Shown in pieces: positions 1 to 8,204 of a DNA stretch of 64,000 nucleotides (the stretch's first letter is position 1; each line of letters starts with the position of its first letter). The notes beneath the pieces are model-generated. The model did not search any database, was not told the DNA's origin, and was given only the letters and a program-made list of their open reading frames with translations. The stretch is from Arsenicicoccus cauae. GTDB taxonomy: Bacteria > Actinomycetota > Actinomycetes > Actinomycetales > Dermatophilaceae. The position numbers were made by a program, and so were the translations under genes. The stretch is from NCBI RefSeq assembly GCF_009707125.1, contig NZ_WLVL01000040.1, positions 186,001-250,000 on the forward strand, written 5' to 3'.

Positions 1-142
1 CGGCAACCGGCCACCGGCCACCGGCAGGCGGCCTCCCGGCCGAGCGCCGGGCTGCGCGGACACGCCACAGCTCGACCATGATCCAGGCAGCCCGATCGGT
101 CCTGGAGGAGGACCCAGGGCGCTCACGCAGGGGGGGGAACGC

Positions 143-1391
143 TTGACCCGAACGACGCAGACCAGCAGGACCGCCACGCTGGCGGTGAGCCTGGCAGTGA
201 TGACGGGGGCCACGACGGCCCTGGCGGGCTGCTCCCGCGCCCAGTCGGGGGCGGGGGAGGCCCGCAGGACGGACGGCAGCCCCGAGCGCCTCACGGAGCG
301 CTGTGGCCCCCTCCACGACCACGCCCGCCGGGGTTGCCCCGGTCAAGGTGACGGTGACCCCCGCGGACGGCGCCCGCGGGGTCGAGCCCGCCGCCTCCGT
401 GACCGTCTCCGCCACCGGCGGTCAGGTCCGGGACGTCGTCGTGACCGACCGGTCCGGGGCTCACGTCCCGGGGACGGTCAAGGACGGCGCCTGGACCCCG
501 CAGCGTCGTCTGGGGCTCGACTCGACCTATTCGGTGCGCTCGGTCGTCAGCCTCTCCGACGGGACCTCTCAAACGGCGTCGTCGTCCTTCCGGACGCTCA
601 AGCCGGCGACCACCGCGAAGTACACGCTCCTGCCCTCCGACGACACGGTGGGAGTCGGCATGCCGGCGATCGTGCAGCTCGCCTCCGCCGTCAAGACCCC
701 GCAGCAGCGCGCCGAGGTCGAGCGCAACGTGGAGATCACCACCGTGCCGGCCGTGGAGGGGTCCTGGGGCTGGCTCGACGACCGCCAGCTGATGTGGCGC
801 CCCAAGGACTACTAGAAGCCGGGCACGCGAGTCACCGTCAACGCCCGGCTCGCGGGCGTGCAGACCGGGGCGGGCAAGTACCTCGTCCGGGACGACACCC
901 GCTCGTTCACCATCGGCCGGTCGCAGGTCAGCACCGTCGACATGAGGACGCACCACATGGCCGTCGTCCGGGACGGCGAGCAGATCAACAACATCCCGGT
1001 GACGACCGGCAAGCCGGGGTTCACCACCCGCTCGGGCACCAAGGTGATCATGGAGAAGGTCGGCGCGATGACCATGGACTCCGAGACGGTCGGCATCCCC
1101 AAGGGCAGCCCCGAGTACTACAAGCTCGACACGAGGTGGAACATGCGGATCACGTGGACCGGGGAGTTCCTCCACGCCGCACCCTGGTCGCAGTGGGCCC
1201 AGGGCAGGCGCAACGTCTCGCACGGCTGCACCAACATGGGCCTCGACGATGCCCGCTGGATGTTCGAGAGCTCCATGGTCGGCGACGTCGTGCGGTTCAC
1301 GGGCTCGGACCGACCCTTCGAGCCCACAGAGGGCATCGGGGTGTGGCAGTACTCCTGGCCGCAGTGGCAGCAGCAGAGCGCCCTTCGCTGA
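143..1391 (+). pseudogene. decayed L,D-transpeptidase lipoprotein gene
   Basis: This looks like an L,D-transpeptidase with N-terminal Ig-like domains, the family that makes 3-3 cross-links in peptidoglycan outside the membrane. Reading from a TTG at 143 gives a lipoprotein signal with a lipobox ending ALAGC. The Ig-like part (from about 303) lies in another frame, so a frameshift falls between about 230 and 300, where two G5 runs occur (247-251, 253-257). The new frame is broken by TAG at 813-815. Family members usually have Trp in this YWKPG context, so a single TGG to TAG change explains it. The frame then continues to 1391 and keeps the catalytic motif SHGCTN (His codon 1221, Cys codon 1227). 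The two lesions make a functional product unlikely unless they are sequencing errors. The first 142 bases hold only a short CCGGCCA-type repeat and no gene that I can support. Confidence 0.85.
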
Positions 1392-1410
1392 CGACCGGGA
1401 GCGGGGGCGC

Positions 1411-1764
1411 TCAGCCCCACCCCATCGCGTGCAGCCGTTCGTCGTCGATCCCGAAGTGGTGAGCGATCTCGTGCACCACGGTGACGGTCACCTCGTTGCG
1501 CAGGTGGTCCAGGTCGTCGCACATGCGGCTCAGGGGACCGCGATAGAGGTAGATGCGGTCCGGCAGCAGCGCCTCGGCGCCCCAGCCGCGCTCGGTGAGG
1601 GGAGTCCCCTCGTAGAGCCCCAGTAGGTCGCCGAGCTCCTCGGGGGGTTCGTCCTCCACGAGGAAGACCACGTTGTCCAGCAGGTCCATCAGGGCCACGG
1701 GCACCTCGTCGAGGGCAGCTCCGACGGCGTCGTCGAAGGTCGCGTCGTCCACGAGAACCGGCAT
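1411..1764 (-). CDS. minimal zinc metallopeptidase family protein (HExxHxxGxxD)
   Basis: This is a 117-residue single-domain protein of the zincin-like family formerly called DUF1025 (Pfam family PF06262 as I recall it). The zinc motif HEIAHHFGIDD lies near the C-terminus at about residues 98-108, giving two His ligands and a downstream Asp. The N-terminal half is acidic and matches the family pattern of a short helical region followed by a Y-R-G-P segment. ATG at 1764 was chosen because the frame upstream is low-complexity Arg-rich translation. It is convergent with the transpeptidase pseudogene and lies downstream of the cytochrome bc1 operon, from which a strong hairpin separates it. Family members are intracellular and their substrates are not well established. 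Confidence 0.85.
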   Translation of the reverse strand: MPVLVDDATFDDAVGAALDEVPVALMDLLDNVVFLVEDEPPEELGDLLGLYEGTPLTERGWGAEALLPDRIYLYRGPLSRMCDDLDHLRNEVTVTVVHEIAHHFGIDDERLHAMGWG

Positions 1765-1802
1765 GCCCCCAGCCTGCCACGTCGGCCCGGACAGGGCAGG
1801 AA

Positions 1803-1846
1803 CGCGGCACGGGCGCCCTCCCGAGAGGGGAGACGCCCGTGCCGCG
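1803..1846 (-). terminator. hairpin terminator after qcrB
   Basis: Perfect 13-bp inverted repeat (1803-1815 with 1834-1846, arm CGCGGCACGGGCG). The loop itself can pair (CCCTC/GAGGG). It starts 16 bases beyond the qcrB stop codon. There is no U-tract, as is common in actinobacteria. Confidence 0.75.
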
Positions 1847-1862
1847 GCGGAGCCGAGGAAGG

Positions 1863-3572
1863 TCAGCTGCGCTCGACCTCGACGGGCCGGTGACCATCGA
1901 TCGCCTCGTGGCCATGGCCGTCGTGGTGCGCGGCAGCGAGGTCGCGCGGGGTGACGGGCGGGATGTCGTCCTCGAAGAAGAAGCGCGACAGCCGAGCACG
2001 ACGCTTGTCCGAGGTCGTCCCCGGTCGCGGCACGCCGTTGGCGTCGGTCGCGTCCCCCAGCTCGAGCGGACGGGCCGCCTCGTACTCGACGAGGTTCCAC
2101 CGGGTGTACTCGTCGATGTCCTCGTGCTTCTCCGAGAAGGCGCCGTCCGCGGTGCGCATGATGCGACCCGTCTCACGGCCATGCAGCACCAGGTCGCGGT
2201 CGCGGCGCTGCAGGGAGATGCAGACGCGCTTGGTAGCCCAGAAGGCCACGAGCGGCAGCACGAAGAAGCCGATGCGCAGGAACCACGTGATGTCGTTGAT
2301 GGACAGGTGCAGATGCGTGGCGATCAGGTCGTTGCCCGCGGCGGCCCACAGCACGGTGTAGGCCGTGATGGCGGCCAGACCGATGGCCGTGCGCGTCGGG
2401 GCGTTGCGAGGACGCTGGAGCAGGTGGTGCTCACGGTCGTCACCGGTGATCCAGCGCTCGAAGAAGGGGTAGGCCCCGAGCAGGACGTAGACGAGGGGGA
2501 GCAGGAGCAGCGACCCGATGAGGACACCGTAGGTGAGCGTGAAACCGCCGAACGAGACCTCGGTCCAGCCGGGCATCAGGCGCAGGGCACCGTCGGCGAA
2601 GCCCATGTACCAGTCGGGCTGCGACCCCGCCGTCACCTGCGTCGGGTCGTAGGGGCCGTAGTTCCAGATCGCGTTGATCGAGAAGAGGCCAGCGATGAGG
2701 GCCGTGATCCCGAAGACGATGAAGAAGAAGCCGCCCGCCTTCGCCGTGTAGACCGGCATGAGGGGGTAGCCAACGACGTTCTCGTTGGTACGGCCGGGCC
2801 CGGGATACTGCGTGTGCTTGTGGACCATCACCAGGATCAGGTGGGCGGCCAGCAGCCCGACCAGGATCGCGGGCAGCAGCAGCACGTGCGCGGCGAAGAG
2901 TCGCGGGATGATCGCCTCGCCGGGGAAGCCCCCGCCGAAGAGGAAGTACACGAAGTAGGAGCCGATGACCGGGATCGTCAGCATGAAGCCCTGGGCGGCG
3001 CGCAGGCCCGTGCCCGACAGGAGGTCGTCGGGCAGGGAGTAACCGGCGAAGCCTTCGACCAGCGCGAGCATGGCCATGAGGGCACCGATGACCCAGTTGA
3101 TCTCACGCGGCTTGCGGAAGGCCCCGGTGAAGAACACACGGAACATGTGCACGACCAGCGCGACGACGAAGATGAGGGCCGCCCAGTGGTGGATCTGCCG
3201 GATGAGCAGACCACCGCGCACGTCGAAGGAGATGTCCAGCGTCGAGCGGTAGGCCTCGGACATGTGGATGCCCTTGAGCGGGACGTAGGAGCCGTCGTAC
3301 TCGACGTGGCCGGCGCTCGGGACGAACCACATGGTCAGGAAGACCCCGGTGATCAGACAGATGATCATGGAGTACATCGCGACCTCGCCGAGCATGAACG
3401 ACCAGTGGTCCGGGAAGACCTTGCTCATCATGTAGCGGACGCCCTTGGCGGCACCGGTGCGGTCGTCGACCCACCCGCCGACGCCCGCCACTCCACCGGG
3501 CTTGCGTGCCGGGCGGACCTCGCGGATGTCGTCGGCCCGCAGGTCGTTGGTCGAACGGGTGGTGGTGCTCAT
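1863..3572 (-). CDS. qcrB: cytochrome bc1 complex cytochrome b subunit
   Basis: The 569-residue membrane cytochrome b of the actinobacterial menaquinol:cytochrome c oxidoreductase, which in this phylum forms a supercomplex with the aa3 oxidase. Many hydrophobic segments are visible, with the His-containing heme-binding helices in the N-terminal half (IHHWAA region). The quinol-oxidation site motif appears as PDWY (residues 319-322), the actinobacterial variant of PEWY. A long soluble C-terminal tail, rich in Asp, His and Arg, follows the last membrane segment, as is usual in this phylum. ATG at 3572 overlaps the qcrA stop (TGATG), so the two are translationally coupled. It is the last gene of ctaE-qcrC-qcrA-qcrB. 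Confidence 0.97.
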   Translation of the reverse strand: MSTTTRSTNDLRADDIREVRPARKPGGVAGVGGWVDDRTGAAKGVRYMMSKVFPDHWSFMLGEVAMYSMIICLITGVFLTMWFVPSAGHVEYDGSYVPLKGIHMSEAYRSTLDISFDVRGGLLIRQIHHWAALIFVVALVVHMFRVFFTGAFRKPREINWVIGALMAMLALVEGFAGYSLPDDLLSGTGLRAAQGFMLTIPVIGSYFVYFLFGGGFPGEAIIPRLFAAHVLLLPAILVGLLAAHLILVMVHKHTQYPGPGRTNENVVGYPLMPVYTAKAGGFFFIVFGITALIAGLFSINAIWNYGPYDPTQVTAGSQPDWYMGFADGALRLMPGWTEVSFGGFTLTYGVLIGSLLLLPLVYVLLGAYPFFERWITGDDREHHLLQRPRNAPTRTAIGLAAITAYTVLWAAAGNDLIATHLHLSINDITWFLRIGFFVLPLVAFWATKRVCISLQRRDRDLVLHGRETGRIMRTADGAFSEKHEDIDEYTRWNLVEYEAARPLELGDATDANGVPRPGTTSDKRRARLSRFFFEDDIPPVTPRDLAAAHHDGHGHEAIDGHRPVEVERS

Positions 3573-4693
3573 CAGCCACGCTCCCAGAAGCTCGGGCCGA
3601 CTGCCTCGGCGAATCCTGAATCGGCGACGAGGTAGCCCTCGTCGTCCACCGTGATCTTGAGCTGCGGCAGCGGACGGTGTGCTGGGCCGAATATTACCTT
3701 GCAATCCTGCGTCACGTCGAAGGTCGACTGGTGGCAGGGGCACAGCAGGTGGTGCGTCTGCTGCTCGTAGAGGCCAACTGGGCACCCGACGTGCGTGCAG
3801 ATCTTGGAGTACGCGACGATGCCCTGGTAGCCCCAGTCACGCTCCTTCTTGACCTTGATGTCGTCCGGGTCAAGACGCATGAGCAGGACCGCGGCCTTGC
3901 CCTTCTCGTTGAGCGGGTGCTCCGACTTCTCGATGCCCTCGGGCAGGACGTGGTAGACGGAGCCGATCGTGACCTCGTCCGCCCGGATCGGGAGGTTCTG
4001 CGGGTCCCGCATGAGACGAGGACGACGGCCCTTCGGCCAGTGCTTCTCGTCCCAGAAGGTCGTCGACAGGTCGTTGCCCGGCAGCGGACCCAGCCCCCCG
4101 ACCACCGGCAGGACCAGCGGGATGGCGAACAGGCCGAGCGCGCCGCCCAGCGTGGCCTTGATGAGCGGACGACGGTTGAGCTGGGCCGCCTCGCCGCCCT
4201 CGCCGAGCGCCGCGGCGAAGGCAGCCCGCTCGTCGGGCGAGCTGCGGAGCTCATGACGCTCCTCGACGACCTCGTGGTCGGGCATGAGCGTCTTGGCCCA
4301 GTGCACCGCCCCGGCGCCGATGAAGAACAGGCTGATCGCGAGAGTCAGCCCCAGCCCGACGTGCATGGCGAGGACGTTGCCGAGGAAGGGGATGGCGACG
4401 TAGGTGTGCTGGGGGATGGCGAAGTAGAGCACGACGAACGCCAGCGTGCCGAGGATCGACAGCAGGAACATCGTGGCCACCTGGCGCTCCGCGCGACGGG
4501 CGGCGGCCGGGTCCTTGTCGGCGAGGCGCTCGACGTGCGGGGGGAGGCCGGGGTTCTGGAAGCGCTTCGGGATCCCGCCGTGGCCGACGACGTCGCCCTG
4601 GTCGAGACGAACCGCACCCTTGCCGAAGTCGTTGGAGTCAGTCATGCGCTGCGATGCCCCATCAGGAACGGAGTGGTTGGTCTGGTCGTTCAT
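3572..4693 (-). CDS. qcrA: cytochrome bc1 complex Rieske iron-sulfur subunit
   Basis: A 373-residue Rieske protein that passes electrons from menaquinol to the diheme cytochrome QcrC. The cluster ligands are clear: CTHVGC (C299, H301) and CPCHQS (C318, H321). It has the actinobacterial layout: a soluble N-terminal stretch, membrane helices near residues 85-195, then the cluster domain at the C-terminus. It starts 4 bases after the qcrC stop and overlaps qcrB by one base. An alternative ATG lies 16 codons downstream (MTDSND); the longer form is given because it directly follows qcrC, but the exact start is not certain. Confidence 0.96.
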   Translation of the reverse strand: MNDQTNHSVPDGASQRMTDSNDFGKGAVRLDQGDVVGHGGIPKRFQNPGLPPHVERLADKDPAAARRAERQVATMFLLSILGTLAFVVLYFAIPQHTYVAIPFLGNVLAMHVGLGLTLAISLFFIGAGAVHWAKTLMPDHEVVEERHELRSSPDERAAFAAALGEGGEAAQLNRRPLIKATLGGALGLFAIPLVLPVVGGLGPLPGNDLSTTFWDEKHWPKGRRPRLMRDPQNLPIRADEVTIGSVYHVLPEGIEKSEHPLNEKGKAAVLLMRLDPDDIKVKKERDWGYQGIVAYSKICTHVGCPVGLYEQQTHHLLCPCHQSTFDVTQDCKVIFGPAHRPLPQLKITVDDEGYLVADSGFAEAVGPSFWERG

Positions 4694-4697
4694 GTCC

Positions 4698-5483
4698 TCA
4701 GGCCGCCTTCTTGCCGAGCCACACCGCGGCGACGATCATCAGGCCGATGCCCAGCGTCCAGGCCAGCAGGCCCTCCGGCACGGGCCCGAGGTTGCCGAGG
4801 GCGGCGCCTCCGGGGTTCTTGTCCTCGTCCATGGCCTTGAGGAAGGTGATGACGTCGCGCTTGGCCTCGGGGCTGAGGTTGGCGTCGTTGAAGACGGGCA
4901 TGGACTGCGGGCCGGTCTGCATCGCCTCGTAGATGTGCTTGCCCTCGACGCCCCGCAGCGTCGGCGCGAACTTGCCGCGCGTCAGGGCACCGCCCGACCC
5001 GACCGCGTTGTGGCACATGGCGCAGTTGACGCGATAGATCTCGCCGCCCTCGGCCGCATTGCCGCCGCCCTCGGTGAACTCCTCCGAGGGGACGGCGGGC
5101 CCGGCGCCCAACGTCGCCACGTAGGCGCCCATCTGACGGATCTGCTCCTCGTTGAACTTCGGCGTGTTGCGGGCCGCCTGGACTGCGGGGGCCGCCATCG
5201 GCATACGACCGGTCCCGACCTGGAAGTCGACGGCCGCCGCGCCCACGCCGGCGAGGGTCGGGGCGTCGGGACCACCCTCGGCGTTGAGGCCGTGGCAGCT
5301 GGCGCAGTTGGCGAGGAAGAGCTTCTTGCCCTCCTCGACGTCCTGGGCGCTCGAGGCGGTGGCCGTGGCTGTCGCGTCCTGCGGCTTGGCCACGGCGTAG
5401 GCCGCACCCACCACGAAGAGCATGGCCAGGAGGAGAACGAACAGTGTGGCGGGGTGCCTGCGCCGGGCGGCCAACGCGTTCAC
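4698..5483 (-). CDS. qcrC: cytochrome bc1 complex diheme cytochrome c subunit
   Basis: A 261-residue membrane-anchored diheme cytochrome c that replaces both cytochrome c1 and soluble cytochrome c in actinobacteria and hands electrons directly to the aa3 oxidase. It has an N-terminal signal anchor (about residues 12-32), heme sites CASCH (C60, C63, H64) and CAMCH (C154, C157, H158), Met-containing axial-ligand regions (RMPM, SMPVF), and a C-terminal membrane helix at about 240-257 ending in KKAA. It lies 76 bases downstream of ctaE and 4 bases upstream of qcrA, so is almost certainly co-transcribed. Confidence 0.97.
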   Translation of the reverse strand: MNALAARRRHPATLFVLLLAMLFVVGAAYAVAKPQDATATATASSAQDVEEGKKLFLANCASCHGLNAEGGPDAPTLAGVGAAAVDFQVGTGRMPMAAPAVQAARNTPKFNEEQIRQMGAYVATLGAGPAVPSEEFTEGGGNAAEGGEIYRVNCAMCHNAVGSGGALTRGKFAPTLRGVEGKHIYEAMQTGPQSMPVFNDANLSPEAKRDVITFLKAMDEDKNPGGAALGNLGPVPEGLLAWTLGIGLMIVAAVWLGKKAA

Positions 5484-5559
5484 GAAAGGGTCCTGTCGTC
5501 GACGGTCATGGGGCGGGTGCTGCTGGGTGTGTCGAGCTGCGGGGAGCGGGTCTGCACTG

Positions 5560-6210
5560 TTACTTGAGGATGTAGATCACGGCGAAGAGCGCGATCCACA
5601 CGACGTCCACGAAGTGCCAGTAGTAGGAGGTGACGATCGCTCCGGTGGCCTGGGCGTGGGTGTAGCGACGGGTCGTGAAGCTGCGGGCGATGATGAGCAG
5701 GAAGGCGATGAGCCCGCCCGTCACGTGGATGGCGTGGAAGCCGGTGGTCATGTAGAAGACCGAGCCGTAGCCGTTGGAGTTCAAGGTGATGCCCTCGCTG
5801 GACAACTTGGCGTACTCCCAGGCCTGGCCGGAGACGAAAACAGCCCCGAAGAGGTAGGTCAGGACGTACCACTCGCGCATGCCCCAGCGGCGCACGTCCA
5901 GCAACGACCCGGTGCGGGCGGGCTGGCCGGCCTCGGCCTTCCACACGCCGAGCTGGCACCAGACCGAGGAGATGACCAGGATCAGCGTGTTGACCGCGGC
6001 GAAGGCGACGTTGTGCTTGGGCGTCTCGGCGGCCCACTGCTCCGGCACGACCCCCCGGATCGTGAAGTACATCGCGAACAGGCCCGCGAAGAACATGAGC
6101 TCGCTGGAGAGCCAGACGATCGTGCCCACCGAGGCGAGGTTGGGCCGGGTCGCCGGGCCGAGCGCGGCATGGCTGGGGGAGCTGTGGTGCACAGCGGATG
6201 CAGTCGACAC
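5560..6210 (-). CDS. ctaE: aa3-type cytochrome c oxidase subunit III
   Basis: About 216 residues with five hydrophobic helices, the short actinobacterial form of oxidase subunit III. Recognisable parts are [12 protein letters not shown] near the N-terminus, [11 protein letters not shown] in the middle and a C-terminal segment with [11 protein letters not shown]. It stabilises the heme-copper oxidase that completes the chain with the qcr complex. GTG at 6210 was chosen because it begins the family-like STASAVHHS sequence; a TTG at 6228 in the same frame is possible. It is the first gene of the operon and diverges from the receiver-domain gene at 6336. Confidence 0.95.
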   Translation of the reverse strand: MSTASAVHHSSPSHAALGPATRPNLASVGTIVWLSSELMFFAGLFAMYFTIRGVVPEQWAAETPKHNVAFAAVNTLILVISSVWCQLGVWKAEAGQPARTGSLLDVRRWGMREWYVLTYLFGAVFVSGQAWEYAKLSSEGITLNSNGYGSVFYMTTGFHAIHVTGGLIAFLLIIARSFTTRRYTHAQATGAIVTSYYWHFVDVVWIALFAVIYILK

Positions 6211-6322
6211 GCCGCCATCTTGCCCCAAAAACGCGGGACTTGCCCAACGACAGGCGATCTCCGGAGAGTCGGCCGCCCGGGACGCCCCTGAGATGCCCGT
6301 CGGGCGCCCGCGCGGGGGCCGC

Positions 6323-6328
6323 TAGGAT
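6323..6328 (+). promoter_or_regulatory. -10 box, leaderless start at 6336
   Basis: TAGGAT with 7 bases to the ATG at 6336, so transcription would begin at or one base before the start codon. Confidence 0.55.
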
Positions 6329-6335
6329 CGGGCGC

Positions 6336-6773
6336 ATGACCGCGAGCCACACTGCTTCGTCCAGCGGCGCCGACGCCCTCCGCGGGCTTCGCGTCCTGCT
6401 CTACTCCGACGACGTCACGACGCGTGACAAGGTCCGCCTGGCGGTCGGCAAGCGCCCGGCCAAGGACGTGGTGATCGAGGCCTGGCACGAGGTCGCGACA
6501 GGCGAGATGGCGCTGCGGGGCGCCGAGAACGGCCAGTTCGACCTGCTCATCCTGGACGGGGAGGCCGGCAAGGTCGGGGGGATGGGCCTGGCCCGGCAGA
6601 TGAAGAACGAGATCTACGGCTGCCCACCCATCCTCGTGCTCACCGGCCGCCCCCAGGACAGCTGGCTCGCGGCCTGGTCTCAGGCCGACCTCGCCGTGCC
6701 GCACCCCCTGGACCCGCTCGCGCTGGCGACCGGCGTCTGCGAGCTGGTGCGCCGCGACCGCACCCGCGCGTGA
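6336..6773 (+). CDS. receiver-domain (response-regulator-like) protein coupled to trpD
   Basis: A 145-residue stand-alone receiver-like domain without a DNA-binding output. The acidic pair D25-D26, a candidate phospho-acceptor D74 (LILDGEAG) and T103 (VLTGR) are present. The invariant Lys of true receivers is replaced by His at residue 123 (VPHPLDP), so phosphorylation may be absent or altered. Its stop overlaps the trpD GTG start (GTGA at 6770-6773), which implies translational coupling. Similar small proteins occur beside trpD in other actinobacteria. A regulatory or scaffolding role is an inference from structure and position only. Confidence 0.8.
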   Translation: MTASHTASSSGADALRGLRVLLYSDDVTTRDKVRLAVGKRPAKDVVIEAWHEVATGEMALRGAENGQFDLLILDGEAGKVGGMGLARQMKNEIYGCPPILVLTGRPQDSWLAAWSQADLAVPHPLDPLALATGVCELVRRDRTRA

Positions 6774-7849
6774 CGGAGATCATGCCGGGGCCGGGGCCAT
6801 TCACCTGGCCCACGGTGCTCAGCGGCCTGATCGACGGTCGCGACCTGTCGGTGGACGAGGCGCGCTGGGCGATGGGGCAGATCATGTCGGGCGAGGCGAC
6901 CCCGGTCCAGACGGCCGGCCTCCTGATGGCTCTGCGCGTCAAGGGCGAGACGGCCGACGAGCTGCGCGGTCTCGCCGACGAGATGCTCGCTCACGCCCGT
7001 CCCCTCGTCGTACCCGGGCCGTCGCTCGACATCGTCGGCACCGGCGGGGACCGAGCCAACACCGTCAACATCTCCACCATGTCGTCGCTGGTCATCGCCG
7101 GCGCGGGGGTACGGGTGGTCAAGCACGGCAACCGCGCGGCGTCCTCCAAGTCCGGCTCGGCCGACGTCCTGGAGGCCCTCGGCGTGGGTCTCACCCTGCC
7201 CCCTGAGCGCGTGGCCGAGGTGGCGGACGAGGCCGGCATCACGTTCTGCTTCGCGCGGTCGTTCCACCCCTCGATGGCGCATGCGGCCGCGGCGCGTGGA
7301 GAGCTGGGCGTCGGGACCGCCTTCAACTTCCTGGGTCCCCTGACCAACCCGGCCCGGCCCACCTATGCGGTGGTGGGGTGCGCCGACGCGCGTATGGCGC
7401 CCCTCATGGCCGGCGTCTTCGCAGGGCGGGGGAGCGACGCCGCCGTCTTTCGTGGGGACGACGGTCTGGACGAGGTCACGGTGTCCACGACCACGTCGGT
7501 GTGGTGGGTCTCGGGCGGCGAGGTCGTCGAGCGCACCCTGGACCCGCGCGCGCTGGGCTTCGAGCTGCACGACCTGTCCACGCTGGTCGGTGACGACGCC
7601 GCGCACAACGCCGGGGTGGTGCGCCGGCTGCTCGCGGGCGAGCGCGGCCCCGTGCGGGACGCGGTCCTGCTCAACGCGGGCCTGGGCCTCGCGGTCGCGG
7701 GCGCCCGGGACGCGGGCGGTGCCGCTGACCACGCGACCTTCGTGGCGCTGGTGGCCGACGGGGTCGAGCGGGCGCGCCGTGCGATCGACGAGGGCGCCGC
7801 CGCCCAGGTGCTGGAGCGGTGGGTGGCAGCGACGTCGACCTCGAGCTGA
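6770..7849 (+). CDS. trpD: anthranilate phosphoribosyltransferase
   Basis: A 359-residue cytosolic enzyme that transfers phosphoribosyl from PRPP to anthranilate, the second step of tryptophan synthesis. The PRPP-binding GTGGD motif is at residues 90-94. The [22 protein letters not shown] and FLGPLTNPA signatures of the family are all present. Its GTG start overlaps the stop of the receiver-like gene. No other trp gene is in the window, and no attenuator-like leader is visible because the gene is internal to a two-gene unit. Confidence 0.97.
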   Translation: MTEIMPGPGPFTWPTVLSGLIDGRDLSVDEARWAMGQIMSGEATPVQTAGLLMALRVKGETADELRGLADEMLAHARPLVVPGPSLDIVGTGGDRANTVNISTMSSLVIAGAGVRVVKHGNRAASSKSGSADVLEALGVGLTLPPERVAEVADEAGITFCFARSFHPSMAHAAAARGELGVGTAFNFLGPLTNPARPTYAVVGCADARMAPLMAGVFAGRGSDAAVFRGDDGLDEVTVSTTTSVWWVSGGEVVERTLDPRALGFELHDLSTLVGDDAAHNAGVVRRLLAGERGPVRDAVLLNAGLGLAVAGARDAGGAADHATFVALVADGVERARRAIDEGAAAQVLERWVAATSTSS

Positions 7850-7910
7850 GGTCGAGGTGCTGGGGCGCCTCGCCGGGCAGGTCCCTACGCGGCGTCCGAC
7901 GCGTGCGGTC

Positions 7911-8192
7911 TCAGCCGTCGACGCCGAGGCTGAAGGCGGCCTCGAGGTCGTGCCGCGAGTAGGTGCGGAAGGCGATGTGGGTCTGGGTCCCCACGACCCC
8001 GTCGACCTTGTTGAGCCGGTCGGCGATGACGTCGGCGAACTCGTCGTGCTCGCGCACGCGCACCATGGCGACGAGGTCGACGTCCCCGGTCACCGAGTAG
8101 ACCTCGGTGACGCCCTCGAGCTCGGCGATGGCCTGGGCCACCTCGGGGATGCGGTCGACGTCGGCGTTGATGAGGACGATGGCTGAGATCAC
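7911..8192 (-). CDS. stand-alone Lrp/AsnC-type ligand-binding (RAM) domain protein
   Basis: The 93-residue protein is an AsnC/Lrp effector-binding domain without the helix-turn-helix. It shows the beta-alpha-beta-beta-alpha-beta pattern, with the SVTGDVDLVAMVRV core typical of the family. Such domains oligomerise and bind amino acids in full-length regulators. What this short form does is unknown, although it could modulate a full-length Lrp. The GTG start at 8192 sits 6 bases after a TAGGGT box, so the mRNA is probably leaderless. It is convergent with trpD. Confidence 0.85.
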   Translation of the reverse strand: MISAIVLINADVDRIPEVAQAIAELEGVTEVYSVTGDVDLVAMVRVREHDEFADVIADRLNKVDGVVGTQTHIAFRTYSRHDLEAAFSLGVDG

Positions 8193-8198
8193 AAGCCC

Positions 8199-8204
8199 AC
8201 CCTA
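8199..8204 (-). promoter_or_regulatory. -10 box for the AsnC-like gene, inside the upstream stop codon
   Basis: TAGGGT on the minus strand overlaps the TAG stop of the nuclease gene. Six bases separate it from GTG at 8192, predicting a leaderless mRNA. Confidence 0.55.
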
